A stretch of 64,000 bases of DNA from Hemileia vastatrix (Eukaryota > Basidiomycota > Pucciniomycetes > Pucciniales > Zaghouaniaceae), in contig JASXTE010000013.1 in the NCBI GenBank assembly GCA_030280995.1, positions 15,830,001 to 15,894,000 on the forward strand. The letters run 5' to 3'. The notes under the pieces are model-generated. The model was given only the letters and a program-made list of their open reading frames with translations, was not told the DNA's origin and did not search any database. Positions 34,401-47,003 of the stretch are shown here, piece by piece (within the stretch, counting starts at the first letter, position 1; each line of letters opens with the position of its first letter). Both the position numbers and the translations under genes were made by a program.

Positions 34401-34550
34401 TAAACATGTTCTCAACAGATAATCATTTACACATCAGCAAATTTTCACATGAGCTTCAAAATGTGTTTAAAGTAAATTCAAAAATTCTTCATGATGGTTT
34501 CATTACTGACTTGATTAGTGCTCAATCAGATATGAGTTAGGGTTCAAGGT
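31481..34550. other. AT-rich region with a CTGGCTGG-rich block
   Basis: Between about 31780 and 32710 short motifs such as CTGGCTGGAA, CAGCCAGAA and GCTGGCTG recur on both strands at irregular spacing, without a clear unit. The rest is AT-rich. Short frames here lack motifs or conservation within the window, and none is reported as a gene. Confidence 0.4.
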
Positions 34551-34554
34551 TGCG

Positions 34555-34570
34555 GACTTGCTAGCAAGTC
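34555..34570. other. 16-bp perfect palindrome
   Basis: GACTTGCTAGCAAGTC is self-complementary and sits in an otherwise AT-rich stretch, followed by TTCCCCCCATAC. It could be a protein-binding site or chance. Confidence 0.35.
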
Positions 34571-35394
34571 TTCCCCCCATACTTCATGGTGTATATTGAA
34601 TAATATTTTAATACTTAGTTATATTTGGACAACAATATTCATACTGGATCATTAAAAACTTCTAACCAACTGACTAATCAAGCTGTTCATGTATCTGTAC
34701 TTGAACTCAGCCTGAAATTTGTAGCCTTTCCTCAGTAATTTTGTTGTTTTATCTTTCAGTAAGTAAAAAATCAATAAATACTACAGTAAATAAAATTCCT
34801 ATAAAACTATTTGGATTAATTAAAAAAGGCTGGGTCACTACATATAATGATATCAGAAAAAGAATCCCAGTTATATAAATATTTTGATATCACAATCAAC
34901 AACTTTACAACTATTTGAGCAAATTTCTCTTGGTAAATATCTGTCAATAGACCAATTAAATTTTAAATCTCTGCAGATAATAAACCAAATAATAATACTG
35001 ATTAATTAATTTATTTAATAGGACTTTTAATACTTTTTCCTTGCATTTTCTATATTTTTCAATATTAAAAAAGAAATTCACTGACATGATTCTTTTTTAA
35101 ATATAAAACCCAGCTACATTGGTAGACCTATTGCATTAAGTGATCACATCATAGCGTATTTGACTTTTGGAACATATAAATTCACTTTAAAACCTACTAG
35201 TAAACTATATTTTGAGTAAATAATTGTTATATTATACTTATAATACTATTTCTTGAAGTTTCAATACTTTTATCTTGATTTCTTGACAAATTTCCAACTT
35301 GTAATTTATTAAAAACATTGAAAATATCAGTAAGGAGGTATATCCTTAAAATATAAGACCAAGAGCTGATAAACCATTTACAGATAATTCAAAT

Positions 35395-35855
35395 GGAGGA
35401 TAAAGGATCTCCAACTCAGCCAATCAGCAGCAATGCTCCTCAAACGAAAATAGAAGAAAAAGAAATTTTTTTAAACAAAATAGCAATATAGAAATAAAAA
35501 AATACATTTCAAAATAAAAATTCATTCCTTCTCAGCTACTAAACAATTTAACAGTCAAGATAAAAATTATGGTAGAACAGATTAACAACTTAGAAAAGAG
35601 GGAAGCTCAGGGCTATGTAGAATTCAATCAAGCTTTTATAAGCCTTAATGCTTAACTTACTTCAGTGTTAAACAACCCCTCCACCAATTCACTAGAACCA
35701 GCTCCAAAAGAGGAAATAAATAACAGTAAGAAAGTGGAAATTAGTTTGGTATGCACAGAATTATAGATAATTAACTCATCAGAGCTCCAGCAATCACCCT
35801 TACAAGGAAAAGTGAGAGAGGAAGGGGAAATGGAACAAGACCCTGGTAAGTCATG
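35395..35855 (+). pseudogene. Coding-like remnant, possibly a gag coiled coil
   Basis: A first frame starts MEDKGSPTQPISSN and includes KIEEKE. A second, after a shift, reads MVEQINNLEKREAQGYVEFNQAF and later NSLEPAPKEEINNSKKVE, with stops. It ends at a GGTAAGTC splice-donor-like site. The Glu/Lys-rich character resembles the N-terminal coiled coils of Ty3 Gag proteins, but no domain can be named. Confidence 0.3.
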
Positions 35856-36255
35856 AATCAAACCAATATCAATTATATGAAACCAACAAAGAATTATTGC
35901 AGATAATTAAATTGATAAAGATGTATTAGTAATTTTTGATAAGTGTCTTAAGAATTGTTCATTTGATAATAATTTTTGGATATATCTTTAAATAATAACA
36001 CTGTAAATCAATTCATTAGGGGGTATCAATGTTGACCAATCAGCAATTAAATTACCTGAAGATAAAATTCATTATACCCCCATTATCTTCAGAAATTATT
36101 TTCGCTAATAATTGGGTTATTAGAACATTTACACGTAAATTTTCACCTCAAACTGACATTTTTATCCTCAATTTTTCATGACCACATCTTGAATAACTTT
36201 CTGGATGTGCCTGCCTCCCTACCTTTCTGTGCACTCACTTCCTGTCTATTCATTA

Positions 36256-36280
36256 GGGGGTATCAAAGTTGACCAATCTG
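36256..36280 (+). repeat. Left terminal inverted repeat of element B
   Basis: GGGGGTATCAAAGTTGACCA and five further bases. It pairs with 62632-62656 with three mismatches in 25. Confidence 0.8.
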
Positions 36281-36678
36281 CGATTAGGGATCAATAATTT
36301 TTTTCTCAGGATAAGACATTATTAATTGCAGAAGATTCTTATCCACAAGCCCCAGGGCTAGTGGATAAGGAATCCACAATAATGCATTATCCCGCCTCTT
36401 ATACACCTTTTTCCATTCCTAATTAGTGATCCCAAGCTCATCACATCCATGATGGATTTTTAAGAAAGTCAAATGACTTATAATTGCTGATTCCATCCTT
36501 AAGTATTTCCTTACTCTATGCTACTTAATTTTGGTGGCAAACACTTAAAGTTTTTTTCTATCTACACACCCCAACTGCACATTTGGCAGTGAATTCCCAC
36601 TTCCCTCATCACATAAACATTCCAACAACAAAAATGAAGCACCTCTCTACTAGAAAGCTACTTCACTCTTCACTCCAC

Positions 36679-36775
36679 TATGAATTCTATCACTTTACTT
36701 TTAGTTCTCCACTATAAACCTGACTCTGGTTTGGAAGATGCTTTAGAATATATGTCTTTTCTTTCCAAAAAGCAT
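36679..36775 (+). pseudogene. Transposase of element B, segment 1 (N-terminus)
   Basis: It starts MNSITLLLVLHYKPDSG and continues LEDALEYMSFLSKK, comparable to SDLEEDFVFLSKR in the A2 copy. Element 2 then interrupts the codon. Counting one copy of its 4-bp target site (GCAT at 36772-36775, GCGT at 56147-56150), the frame continues without loss into segment 2. Confidence 0.7.
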
Positions 36776-37870
36776 TGTAGACAAACCTATAGTACTAGCT
36801 ATAGGCATTGACCAAGGGAGTGGGAGAAAACCCAGAGGGAAAATCCCCTGTCCCTTTAGAAAAATAAAGTGAGGTTTACCTGCTACATTAAATTGGTTAC
36901 TGTTGCTAAACCCCCTTTTCAAACACATGTGACTGCCTGATCAGCCAAGAAAGTATTCTCCAGACAGACTACAAAACCAAAGAACTGAAATGTAGACCAA
37001 TATCCACACCAGAGAAACAATGATATTTGATGTTGGTTGCAAATACACACCAGAGACAGCAATAATACTTGATATAGCTTGCAAGACTATACCAGAGAAA
37101 CCAATTGCCAAGTTAAGTTAAATGAAGAACTCACCTTGAAACAAACACAGCCAATTGTGGCCAAAAAACAGTGAAAACTTAGTGAGGAACAAGGATATCA
37201 CCTCCAGATGGTTGTATGATAATTAAGGTTGCCACAAACTGTCTTATTAACTATATACACACAGACCACTATCTAAGAGCCCATGCACACCCACAAATTT
37301 GGCATTCTTGAGAGCCAAATTGCATAAACCTCTCTAGAAATACTTCCCAGCCTTCTAGCACCAAGGCCGGTGGTCTGCCCAACATCGGGAGGCCCACCTG
37401 AGGCAGCCTGACCACCCTGAAGCTAGAAAACCACCAAAAACCTCCAAAAATACCCATAATACTTAGAAAAATCTACTACAACAACTAAAACCTTAAAAAC
37501 CCATAATTAGGCTATAAAAACATTGTGACATAAAATGTAGAGAAAAATTAGCTCATTCTAATGGTACTAAGCACTTAACCTTAAGACTAAAGATTAGCCC
37601 ATAAAACACAAAAACAAAATTAAACAGCTATCTTTTTAAATAAAAAATGAGAAAATGAACCCTTGAAACTTGGAATATAAAAATTTCAACTGGACATAAA
37701 ATATAGAGAAAACCTGGGGCTATCCAATAGTAGTAGCCACATCCCTGAAGTCTCAATATTTGCTGAACAATTCCAGAAAAACACCCAAATATTAAATAAT
37801 GTCATTTAAGACATATCAAAACAATGCCAAATAGACCAACAAAAGGCTCCACCAATGTTGGAATACCACA
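36776..37870 (-). repeat. 3' LTR of element 2
   Basis: 1,095 bp. On the plus strand it runs from TGTAGACAAACC to GGAATACCACA, directly followed by the polypurine-tract complement TCCTCCCTCC. Confidence 0.88.
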
Positions 37871-37888
37871 TCCTCCCTCCAATAGAGA

Positions 37889-38287
37889 GTGTCCACATTC
37901 TCCTTCATCACAACTACAATGTTAAGCCTTCTTTCAAAATCTGCTACTGACATGGGTCCTTGCCAATACTGCATTGACAACAATCTCATCTGTACCATAA
38001 CACCAACAGCTCATCCCTACAGAACCTCCTGTGATGCCTGTAACTCTAGGAAGAAGAGTTGTTTTAGACCTGTTCAATTGTCCTCTTCAACATCTTCTCC
38101 TCCTCCACAACTTGATCCATCTTCTACCAGCACCAAAAGATCCAGACCATCCATCCTTATCCCCAGACTGGTCAACAAATTAAACCCTTTGAAAAAGAGT
38201 GCCAACCCCACTACCACCACTAGCTCTACCATCCTTGGTCCTTCTGATAGTAAGCCCAATAATTCTTCTTCCTGTAATTCAATCTAA
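37889..38287 (+). pseudogene. Antisense frame with a Zn2Cys6-like cysteine pattern
   Basis: The frame runs opposite to element 2 and begins at the LTR edge (an ATG gives MGPCQYC). Spacing is C-x2-C-x6-C-x12-C-x2-C-x6-C (CQYCIDNNLIC ... CDACNSRKKSC), which fits the fungal Zn(II)2Cys6 binuclear cluster rule C-x2-C-x6-C-x5-12-C-x2-C-x6-8-C. The basic residues are in the second half, not the first as is usual. A Ser/Pro/Thr-rich tail (TSTKRSRPSILIPRL, LNPLKK) follows. The reading frame is open, but whether it is a complete gene, an exon or a relic is not clear. A regulatory or nucleic-acid-binding role is inference. The degenerate partner in element 0 is at 1324-1740. Confidence 0.5.
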
Positions 38288-38639
38288 CGAATTTCCAGTT
38301 CATTTCCATCCAGACAGTGATGATGACAATTTGGGAGCCATTGAATAACACCCACCTAATCCATTGCCCACCATCAAGGACAAATTCCAAAAAAATTCTT
38401 TTCAAAAGAAGCATCTCATTCTAAATTACTTCAATCCACTCCTGCAAGGAATCCACAGGACCTTGAGAAAAGGAATAACCTCCCTCACCAGTTAAAAGCC
38501 AATGCTGAACATTTTGTTACATCTCTTGATTCTCTTCTGCCTCTTGACTCTTGATTAATCTCTTGACTTAGAAATAAATAAAAATTCTTGACCTCTACAG
38601 ACTTCCTGAATGAAGCCAATCATAAAAATCAAGTGCCTC

Positions 38640-39350
38640 AGTTTTCAGTCTTGGGGGACTAATCCTTTGCTTTAAGTCTTGGGGGTCTAACAGCCCTTAT
38701 TTTAAAGTCTTGGGGGACTCAAAAACCCTCAGTTTATAGTCTTGGGGAACTCAAGACCTAAATCAAAAAGACAGAACCAGATATCAAAACATTAAAGACC
38801 AAAGAGACAAACTAAAATTCTTGGGTGAATGTTCTACAGAGCTTCCAGCTCATCAGTTACCCCCACAGTTGCCTTAACAAAATTCAGAGACTCTCCCTTG
38901 AATGCCCTCTTCCAGAATCACCGTAACTCCCATTATCAGTTTATAGTCCTGAAGGACTCAACCATTAAACAATCATCAGTTTATATTCTTGGGGGACTAT
39001 ACCAATTTTCAGTTTAAAGTCTTGATGGACTGACCACAGTGTTCAGTTCAAAGTCTTGATGGACTATTCCAGTACTCAGTTTAAAGTCTTGATGGACTAA
39101 CAGATCCACAGTAGTAACAAAAAATAAAAATCTTGAAGAAATCTTAAAAAAAACCAGCCAGTTTTAAGTCTTGGAGGACTACCAGCATTCAGTTTAAAGT
39201 CTTGAGGGACTACAGAACCCATAGAGGATTCAAATTCTTGGAATAAAATTGTAATAAGCCAGTTTAAAGTCTTGGAGGACTAAAACCTGTGTTTAGTTTA
39301 AAGTCTTTATGGATTAACCCAGTGTTCAGTTTAAAGTCTTGACGGACTAA
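38640..39350 (-). repeat. Array of about 14 stem-loop/TAAACTG units, element 2
   Basis: On the plus strand the complement CAGTTTAAAGTCTTGGAGGACT recurs near 38640, 38677, 38702, 38731, 38938, 38977, 39010, 39047, 39078, 39160, 39190, 39257, 39295 and 39326. The order and variants match element 0 in mirror image, including the long-stem unit at 38938 (AGTCC-TTCA-GGACT). A broken copy of the 10-bp-stem hairpin lies at about 38831-38872. Confidence 0.85.
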
Positions 39351-39499
39351 CCACATTTTGCATATAAGGGCGGAGCCAGCTCCATGCACAATGCTCTGCA
39401 GCTAACCTGTTTAACTTCCACTCTTTCTTCATCATCTACACATCACTGATAAAATTTTCTTTCATCTCTTTTATTTTCTCTGTTGTTCCTTCAAAGATC

Positions 39500-40641
39500 A
39501 TGGCTGAATCTCCAGACTTTGAACCATCAGAGCTTCCTTGCTTCTCTGCTCCAAAAGACTATACTTGTAAACAGTGCATCCACATGTGCAGGCCTTGGAC
39601 TTTCACTCTTCCTACTCCTTAGGCCAAATTCTTTAACAGAGCCTGTGATTCCTGCAACTCTAAAAATAAAAGATGTGACAGAGACCCCAACTATCCAATA
39701 CCTTTACCTTCACCTTAACATAGATAAATTTCCAGATCTCCTACAAGGTCACCAGAACTTAGACCTGCTTCTTTACTTCAAGAAGAACTAACTTCACTTG
39801 TCCTCTGACCAACAATAATTCCTCTGATAGTTCCATTTCTTCCAGATCATCATCCAGAAGATCACAATCAGCTTTCAGGTCACCTTCTCCTGGTCCTTCT
39901 TTTAACAAACCTGGTACTCCACCACTAGTGTCCAACCCAACTGGGCCAAGCAATAATATCAACAACAACAGCAGCAGCCCTGCTACTCCAACCAGGCTAC
40001 AGGAACTCCCTCTTTATAGTCCATCTTCCCAACACCATTTAGAGAATGATCATGAGAATCCATACCTCCATCTGGTTGATCCTCCTACAACATCTATTCA
40101 GAGTTCTTAAACTGCTCAAATCCCGGCCACTTACAAATTTGATGAGCTCCCAATCTTTAAGTACCAAATTAAAAAATCCAATTTCTTTAACAGAGAACGA
40201 TTACTGATCCTATTCTTCTGTTAAGTTAGAACCCCGCCTCCTGAAACTGAAATTGGGATTGGCCAACCTATAAAATCTACCTTAAAACTAGATTCCGATG
40301 ACTTGAAACAACACCTAAGCATGATTTATTCTAACATGCTTAAGGCCTTTGCTCTCCATGGTCCATTGAATGAGTTTGAAAAGAATCTGAGGAAAGAGCT
40401 CCTTGATGACCACTGGAAAATGTTTAGAATAATCAAGCACACCTTCGAACACTCTATCCCTGCTTTTTCCACTTCTTCCAAAAAATTACCTTCCACTATG
40501 TTCCCTGACCATTACAATCCATATACTCTTTCCATCCGCCTACACCACAAAGAACACAGATCTTCTTCCAATCCTAACAAAAAGCAAAAATGCCACCATA
40601 ATCCGGACCAACCGCTGAAGACTTCTTCTTTGAGACATTAA
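39500..40641 (+). pseudogene. Second antisense cysteine-rich region of element 2
   Basis: Opposite to element 2, a frame starts MAESPDFEPSELPCFSAPKD and continues CKQC-x3-C, PWTFTLPTP, a stop, then NRACDSCNSKNKRCDRDP, again a C-x2-C-x6-C block with basic residues. Later parts are Ser/Pro-rich and in shifted frames. The last part (40303-40641, MKQHLSMIYSNML to QPLKTSSLRH) is one open stretch with charged helices (FEKNLRKELLDDHWKMFRIIKHTF). Position and sense suggest it and 37889-38287 are parts of one antisense gene or two paralogous exons on either side of the repeat array. Stops show decay. I cannot name a family. Confidence 0.4.
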
Positions 40642-40714
40642 AATAAAAACAAAAGAAATTAATAATTCACTAAATAGAGAGAAAAATAATAATTAACAGA
40701 TATATATATAAATT

Positions 40715-40982
40715 TGTTTATTTTTATTTTATTTTATTTTTATTTTTATTTTTATTTTTATTTTTATTTTTATTTTTATTTTTATTTTTATTTTTATTTT
40801 TATTTTTGTTTTTATTTTTATTTTTATTTTTATTTTTATTTTTATTTTTATTTTTATTTTTATTTTTATTTTTATTTTTATTTTTATTTTTATTTTTATT
40901 TTTATTTTTATTTTTATTTTTATTTTTAGTTTTATTTTTATTTTTATTTTTATTTTTATTTTTATTTTTATTTTTATTTTTA

Positions 40983-41013
<31 letters not shown>

Positions 41014-41610
41014 TTTATTTTTATTTTTATTTTTATTTTTATTTTTATTTTTATTTTTATTTTTATTTTTATTTTTATTTTTATTTTTATTTTTATTTTT
41101 ATTTTTATTTTTATTTTTATTTTTATTTTTATTTTTATTTTTATTTTTATTTTTATTTTTATTTTTATTTTTATTTTTATTTTTATTTTTATTTTTATTT
41201 TTATTTTTATTTTTATTTTTATTTTTATTTTTATTTTTATTTTTATTTTTATTTTTATTTTTATTTTTATTTTTATTTTTATTTTTATTTTTATTTTTAT
41301 TTTTATTTTTATTTTTATTTTTATTTTTATTTTTATTTTTATTTTTATTTTTATTTTTATTTTTATTTTTATTTTTATTTTTATTTTTATTTTTATTTTT
41401 ATTTTTATTTTTATTTTTATTTTTATTTTTATTTTTATTTTTATTTTTATTTTTATTTTTATTTTTATTTTTATTTTTATTTTTATTTTTATTTTTATTT
41501 TTATTTTTATTTTTATTTTTATTTTTATTTTTATTTTTATTTTTATTTTTATTTTTATTTTTATTTTTATTTTTATTTTTATTTTTATTCTTATTTTTTT
41601 TATTTTATTT
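40715..41610 (-). repeat. A-rich microsatellite, element 2
   Basis: About 890 bp of TTTTTA hexamers on the plus strand, that is AAAAAT in element sense. The long Phe-Tyr and Phe-Leu frames across it are artefacts. It lies between pol and the antisense region, as in element 1. Confidence 0.9.
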
Positions 41611-42367
41611 AAACTACTAACATACTAAAAAAACTTGAAAATAATTAAACAAAATTACCCAAAAAATATGAGATCTGAAAAATTAAAATGAAATGAATAA
41701 TAATAATAAATTGAGATAAATAATAATTACAAATGGTATCCCCCAGCAAATTGATGAGCTGATCTCCTGATACCTTACCCACATCCAAGTGCACCTTGAT
41801 GTGGATACATATTTAAATAATTTTTAAATTAATTGAGATAAAATTAACTAAGAAAAATAATATAAATAAAGAAAATCTAAAATAAATAGAAATTAAAGTA
41901 AATAATAAAAAATTAGATAGATATCAAAAAGAAAATAGCATTGCCTGGCCAATTGATGAGCCTTTCCCAACCAATGCTTACCCACATCCAGGTGACCCTG
42001 ATGTGGTGACACCATATAATATAATTTTGTGATTTTCCCTCTTTATATCCTAATAACCCCCATTAAAAAAATTAAAAGAAAAAAATCTAAAACTACCTTC
42101 TAACACAACCATAGACACAAAAATTATAGAAAAGAAAAAGACAAAGTCTGGCTCCATAGAAAGTCCAGTTGAAGGTAATGATCACTGGGTGGCCTCCCTC
42201 CAATAAGTAAAAATGATTGGAGACCACCAGTGATCCACCACCAAAACCAAAGAAGCCAGTCTATAACCAGTAAGCCAGTTTAAAGTAACAGTGGACTTAA
42301 AACCTAAATAACAAAACCCAAAACTATGATTCAACTAGGACAAAAAAATAAATGAAACAGACATTAT

Positions 42368-42409
42368 GGGGTAACTGTTCTACAGAGCCACCAGCTCATC
42401 AGTTACCCT
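42368..42409 (-). other. Conserved hairpin, element 2 copy 1
   Basis: GGGGTAACTG (42368-42377) faces CAGTTACCCT (42400-42409); the outermost pair is G-T. The 22-nt loop matches the complement of the loop at 743-764. It is followed by ACACTTGCC, as in the other copies. Confidence 0.7.
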
Positions 42410-42626
42410 CACACTTGCCAAAAGAAAATCTAGAAGCCCTTCCTGGGTACCTTCTAAAAAAAGAACAACATCCACACCATAAACCAAAACCAATAAGCAT
42501 AAAGAGTCTGGCACTTGAAGACCAAAAGAATTTTAAGTGTAAATTCATTGAGGACTAAAACCTGTGAAGAGAAACTGATATTAGGGTTCAACCAAATCAA
42601 GTGAAGGGGTTGGAAACAGAAAATCT

Positions 42627-42667
42627 GGGGTAACTGTTGATAGAGAAGCTAGCCCATCAGTTACCCC
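42627..42667 (-). other. Conserved hairpin, element 2 copy 2
   Basis: GGGGTAACTG (42627-42636) pairs perfectly with CAGTTACCCC (42658-42667), with a loop of the same type. The context CACACTTGCCAAAATAAAAT repeats that of copy 1, so copies 1 and 2 are a tandem duplication of about 260 bp. Confidence 0.75.
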
Positions 42668-45600
42668 CACACTTGCCAAAATAAAATCTAGAAGCCCCAC
42701 TTATGGTTACCTTCTAACAAAAAAAGTTTCACACAGACAGATGCACAGCATCACCAAAATTCAAAATTAAAGAATGGTCCTTTTTTTATCCTCATTGCGG
42801 AGTCAATCATATTTACTTCTAGCTCATCTAGGACAAAATCCCTTCACCTGATCCGCAGCCACCTATTTCTTTAAGACTGAAACATCCAAATCTTCCAAAA
42901 AATTAGAGCCTCCAGAAGCCTGAGATCTGGCTCTATAAGGCCTATTCCATCTGTCAGCAAACATTTTTCCCACTTACTCTCCAAACTTCTATTATACAGA
43001 AAAACCAAAAAACCAGGTTTCAAGAAATTCCTGAGTCTAGGAGGCAAATTCTTGTCACAGTATCTTACTGATTGATTTCTTATCTTCATCATTCTAGAGT
43101 ATTCCTTCTCTTGACATTCCTCTCTACATTCCAACTGTTGCATCCTGGCACGGAGCATATCTTCAGTCAAGCACACATCATCCCAATCAATTTCAAGATA
43201 AGAGACTACCTCCAAATCTACTGGTAGAACAACTTTCTGCCAAAACATTAATTTATAAGGGGAATAGCCAGTTCTCCTTTTCACAGTGACCCTATCAGAA
43301 AATAAAACCAAGGGTAAATAATGCCTCTATTTTTCAGCACTATCCCCACACATCTTCACCAAAGAGTTCTTTATAACTAGATGGCCTATTTCAACCATGC
43401 CTTCAGCTTCAGGATAATAAGGTGTAGACACTCTGACTTTAAAGCCAATACTTGACACAGCTTATTTAAATCCAGCTCCAAACTCTGGCCTACCTTCAAC
43501 AGTCACCAACTTTATCAACCCATATCTAAACACCCATTCTTTCTTCAAAAATTACACCACATTTTTGGAAGTCAAATTAACCAGAGGCACCACCTCAACT
43601 CAGCCAGACAAATCATCCCGGAAAAAATCAAGTATTTATACCAGCCCTCTTTAATATGGACAGAAACAATACTGACTCTTCCAAACGCAGATGATTCACC
43701 AGTAGCACGGCCAACCTCTTTAGGTTTCAAGTGACTTCTTCTTTGACATTCTTCACAAGATTGAACCCAACTCTGTAAATCCAACTTTATACCTGGCCAC
43801 CAAAATCTATCTGCTAATCTCCTATACGTCTCCTTTAAGCCTCTATGAGCAAGATCTTCATGCAAAGACTTCAACACCAACTCTTGACCCTTCTTCTGAG
43901 TCACCATCACTTGAGGATTTGGTTGTATCCTCCTCACCAACCTCCTTCCTGAAACATAGAAGCCAGGACTTTTCTTCCTTATTTCCCCCCAAGTATCATC
44001 ATCACAAATATCTGGCCTCTCCAAGGTTAACAAATATTGAACCATAATAAAAAAAACCCCAGTCTGAACCCAGGTCTCATATTCAATATCCAACAAAACA
44101 AAATCCAAGGTTACAACACTGTCATCAAAATCTCCAGTGTACAGATGAGCAATGCTACCAGCCCATCCAGGAAAAGAATCCCTAAACTTTGGTATATCCT
44201 TTTCCTTCCACTTAATTTTAAGAGAATCCAGTTCACCAATTAAAACACCATTTTCCAATTTTGAGCCATCCAAAAAAACAGCCTCATCTTCATCAAAAAA
44301 AACATCCTGATCACCAGAATCAAGATCAGAACCAGCCAGTTTGACCTCTTGGTGGAGGAGTGAAAAATTATCCAGCTTAGCCTCTTGGGGGAGGAAAGAG
44401 CAATCATCCATTTAATCCTCTTGGGGGAGGAGGGAAAAATTTTCAGCACCCTTTATGCTGGCCCTGACCACTGGAACATCTTCATCAAATTCTTTTGAGC
44501 TTGAATCTTCATCCGTGGGTGGTCTACTTGATAATCCATCTGGCATTATAAAAGTTTTACCTGGCTTGGGTACCTGGTCAAAAGAGAAATTTTGAATAAA
44601 TGTTACCCACCTAGTCATTGGACCATTTGGAAGACTAAGTGTGTTGATCATTTGAACCATAAAATTAGCATCCACCGGCAGCTCAAAATGCTGCCCCCAC
44701 TAAACAGTTTGTATCTTCTTCAAAATTTTCGCTACACCACACAATTCCAACTTTGGCTGGAAATACCTAGATTCCACCTCATTAAAAACCAAAGACTCAT
44801 ACATTACTGGCCTGACCTTCCCAGCTTTATCTTCCTGAGACAAAAAAGCACTAGCAGAAATATAACTTGAGTCCACCTCCGGATAAATTTTTTCAGCTTC
44901 CCTTCTATAATCCAACTTGTGAAGAATAATATCTTCATCCACCACCTTTTTAAACTTCTGAAAAGCAGCTTCACACTCTTCTGTCCATTCCCACTCTTCT
45001 TCTTTCCTGGTAAGCTTCTTTAAAGGTGAAGCCAACAAAGAAAAATTTTTAACAAAAATTCTGAAGTACACAAAAACCCCCAAAAATCCCCTGACTTCAG
45101 TAGTATTTTTAGGCCTTGGCCATGAATGAATTTTATTAACTTTCTTCTTCACCATAATCCTTCCCTCCTTATATACAACATGACCCAGAATTTCCAGAGA
45201 CGGAAAACAATAACAAAACTTTGACCCAGAAATTGTCAAACCAGCCTCTTCAATCCTAAACAATACTCTCTCTAGAGTAATTGCATATTCCCAAATAAAT
45301 CTCCTTATACCAGGGTTCTCCTTCAGCACCTGATTTCTATAATCAGTGGAGGGTCCTTTAATTCCTCAGTCATTGATAAAAATACCAGCATGAGTCAGAA
45401 CCTCATCCTGTAAAATCCAAGCCATTTGCACTTGATATACTTCTACCAAATTAGTTTCTCCTTGAGGCAACCTAGTGAGCTGAAATTATCTTAGTAGAGT
45501 CTCAAATGTTGTAAGTGACTGTGAATCCGTGTGAAGTTCCCTTTCATCATAACCACCCTTAATATCACCCAAACCATAACACACCCTTCCAGCAAAGGCT

Positions 45601-46594
45601 TCCACAAAGTCTTCTGCACTTGGTGGCATCCCTGTATCCTTGATAGTGACTTTATTCATGGCTCCAAGATCATGCACCACCCTCAATATCCCACTCTTCT
45701 TCTTAACACAGAAAACCAGACTTCAGTAACTAGAAGTTGATTGTTCATTCAATCCTTTCCTGACTCTTTCCCCAAAAATCTCCACAAAATCATCCCTGAT
45801 AGCAGCCAAAATTGGAATAGGTTTGATTTGCCAAGGTTCATGACAAACCACAGGAATCAAGTAAGGTTCCCCATAAGAGTGTTTCAGCACACCCCTTTCC
45901 TCTTCAACAAATGCAAACGCTTTCTCCCTGAGCACAATAATGTGCAACAACAACTTCTATTCCTCATTAGACAACCACTCATCTGGACCAAAATTAATAA
46001 CTTTAAACCTTTCCACAGTCACCTGAGAAGTTTCCACAAAATCAGGAGGATTCTTCACCAGCGAAGTACAGTACGGATCTCTTGACAACAGAGGTCTCTT
46101 CAAAGTAGGATTCAAACCTACAGGCATAGGCTCATTGACAGGCCTAATCTTCTGCGCTACCTTCTTATACTTTAAAGCTCCACCTTCAACTTGAGGGATC
46201 TCCAGGATGTCTTCACCACCAGACCTGGAAGAAAAACCAAGGGCTTCCCCATTTCTCACATGTGTGGCCAAAGTAATGTTTTTGAAAGGTGTAGAAGAAA
46301 CCCTAGCAGTGCACAATTGGGGGGACTTTATTTTATTCCCCAATCTCACCACTCCACAACTTTTCTGCAATTCCACATCTTTATCCCCACTTCCATCTTC
46401 CAAATCTTCAAATCTTGATTCATATTCTGAATCACATCTTCTAGAATTGTGCAGTTTATCCTTATGCCGGAGACTCAAAAATTGATTTTAATGATCTTCT
46501 TTCTTCAAAATCTTATGCAGTTTAACCTCATTCTGGAGGCCCAAAAATTGATCTTTATGATCTTCTTTATTCAAAAATTTCTGCAGTTTAATGG

Positions 46595-47003
46595 AAAAAA
46601 GTTTTGCTCGTATCATCACAAATCACGATGAGGGAAGATGTCTCATACACCATAGCGGAGCGGATGCCTTTCTTAGGCAGGATGATAAGATGGTGCCCAT
46701 ACACCAAATTTAGAGAGGAAAATGCCATTTTTTTTGGCTGAGGCAAGAACAGCGCCCATACACTGTTTTGAGAGTAGAATTGAGAATATGGCGCCCATAC
46801 ACCATGAGGAGGAGGGAAATTTCAGTATCGTTGCAATGAACGGGGTTCTACAAAGGGTTCTCCATGAGCGAGACGGCCCATAACCTGTAGAGAATGATGC
46901 CTTGCAGAACCAGGGAAAGGTCTCCGATGTATTCAGAGGCTACACTATATACTGATGAGAGACTAGCTAAGTACATAGTATGGTAACACCATAACAGCTG
47001 GAG
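46595..47003. mobile_element. Unidentified ~410-bp insert in pol of element 2
   Basis: It is less AT-rich than its surroundings and absent from element 1. It begins TGGAAAAAAGTTTTGC and ends CACCATAACA (TG...CA). It carries four CCATACACC-type motifs (46650, 46697, 46756, 46794), three with GCGCCC or TGCCC in front. It splits a copy of the stem-loop unit (AGTTTAA before, CTGGAGGCCC after). No target duplication found. It could be a short non-autonomous LTR-type element; the ends are approximate. Confidence 0.4.

Noticed and set aside
40714..41612. Long Phe-Tyr and Phe-Leu open frames
   Set aside because: They are translations of the TTTTTA microsatellite and have no protein-like composition.
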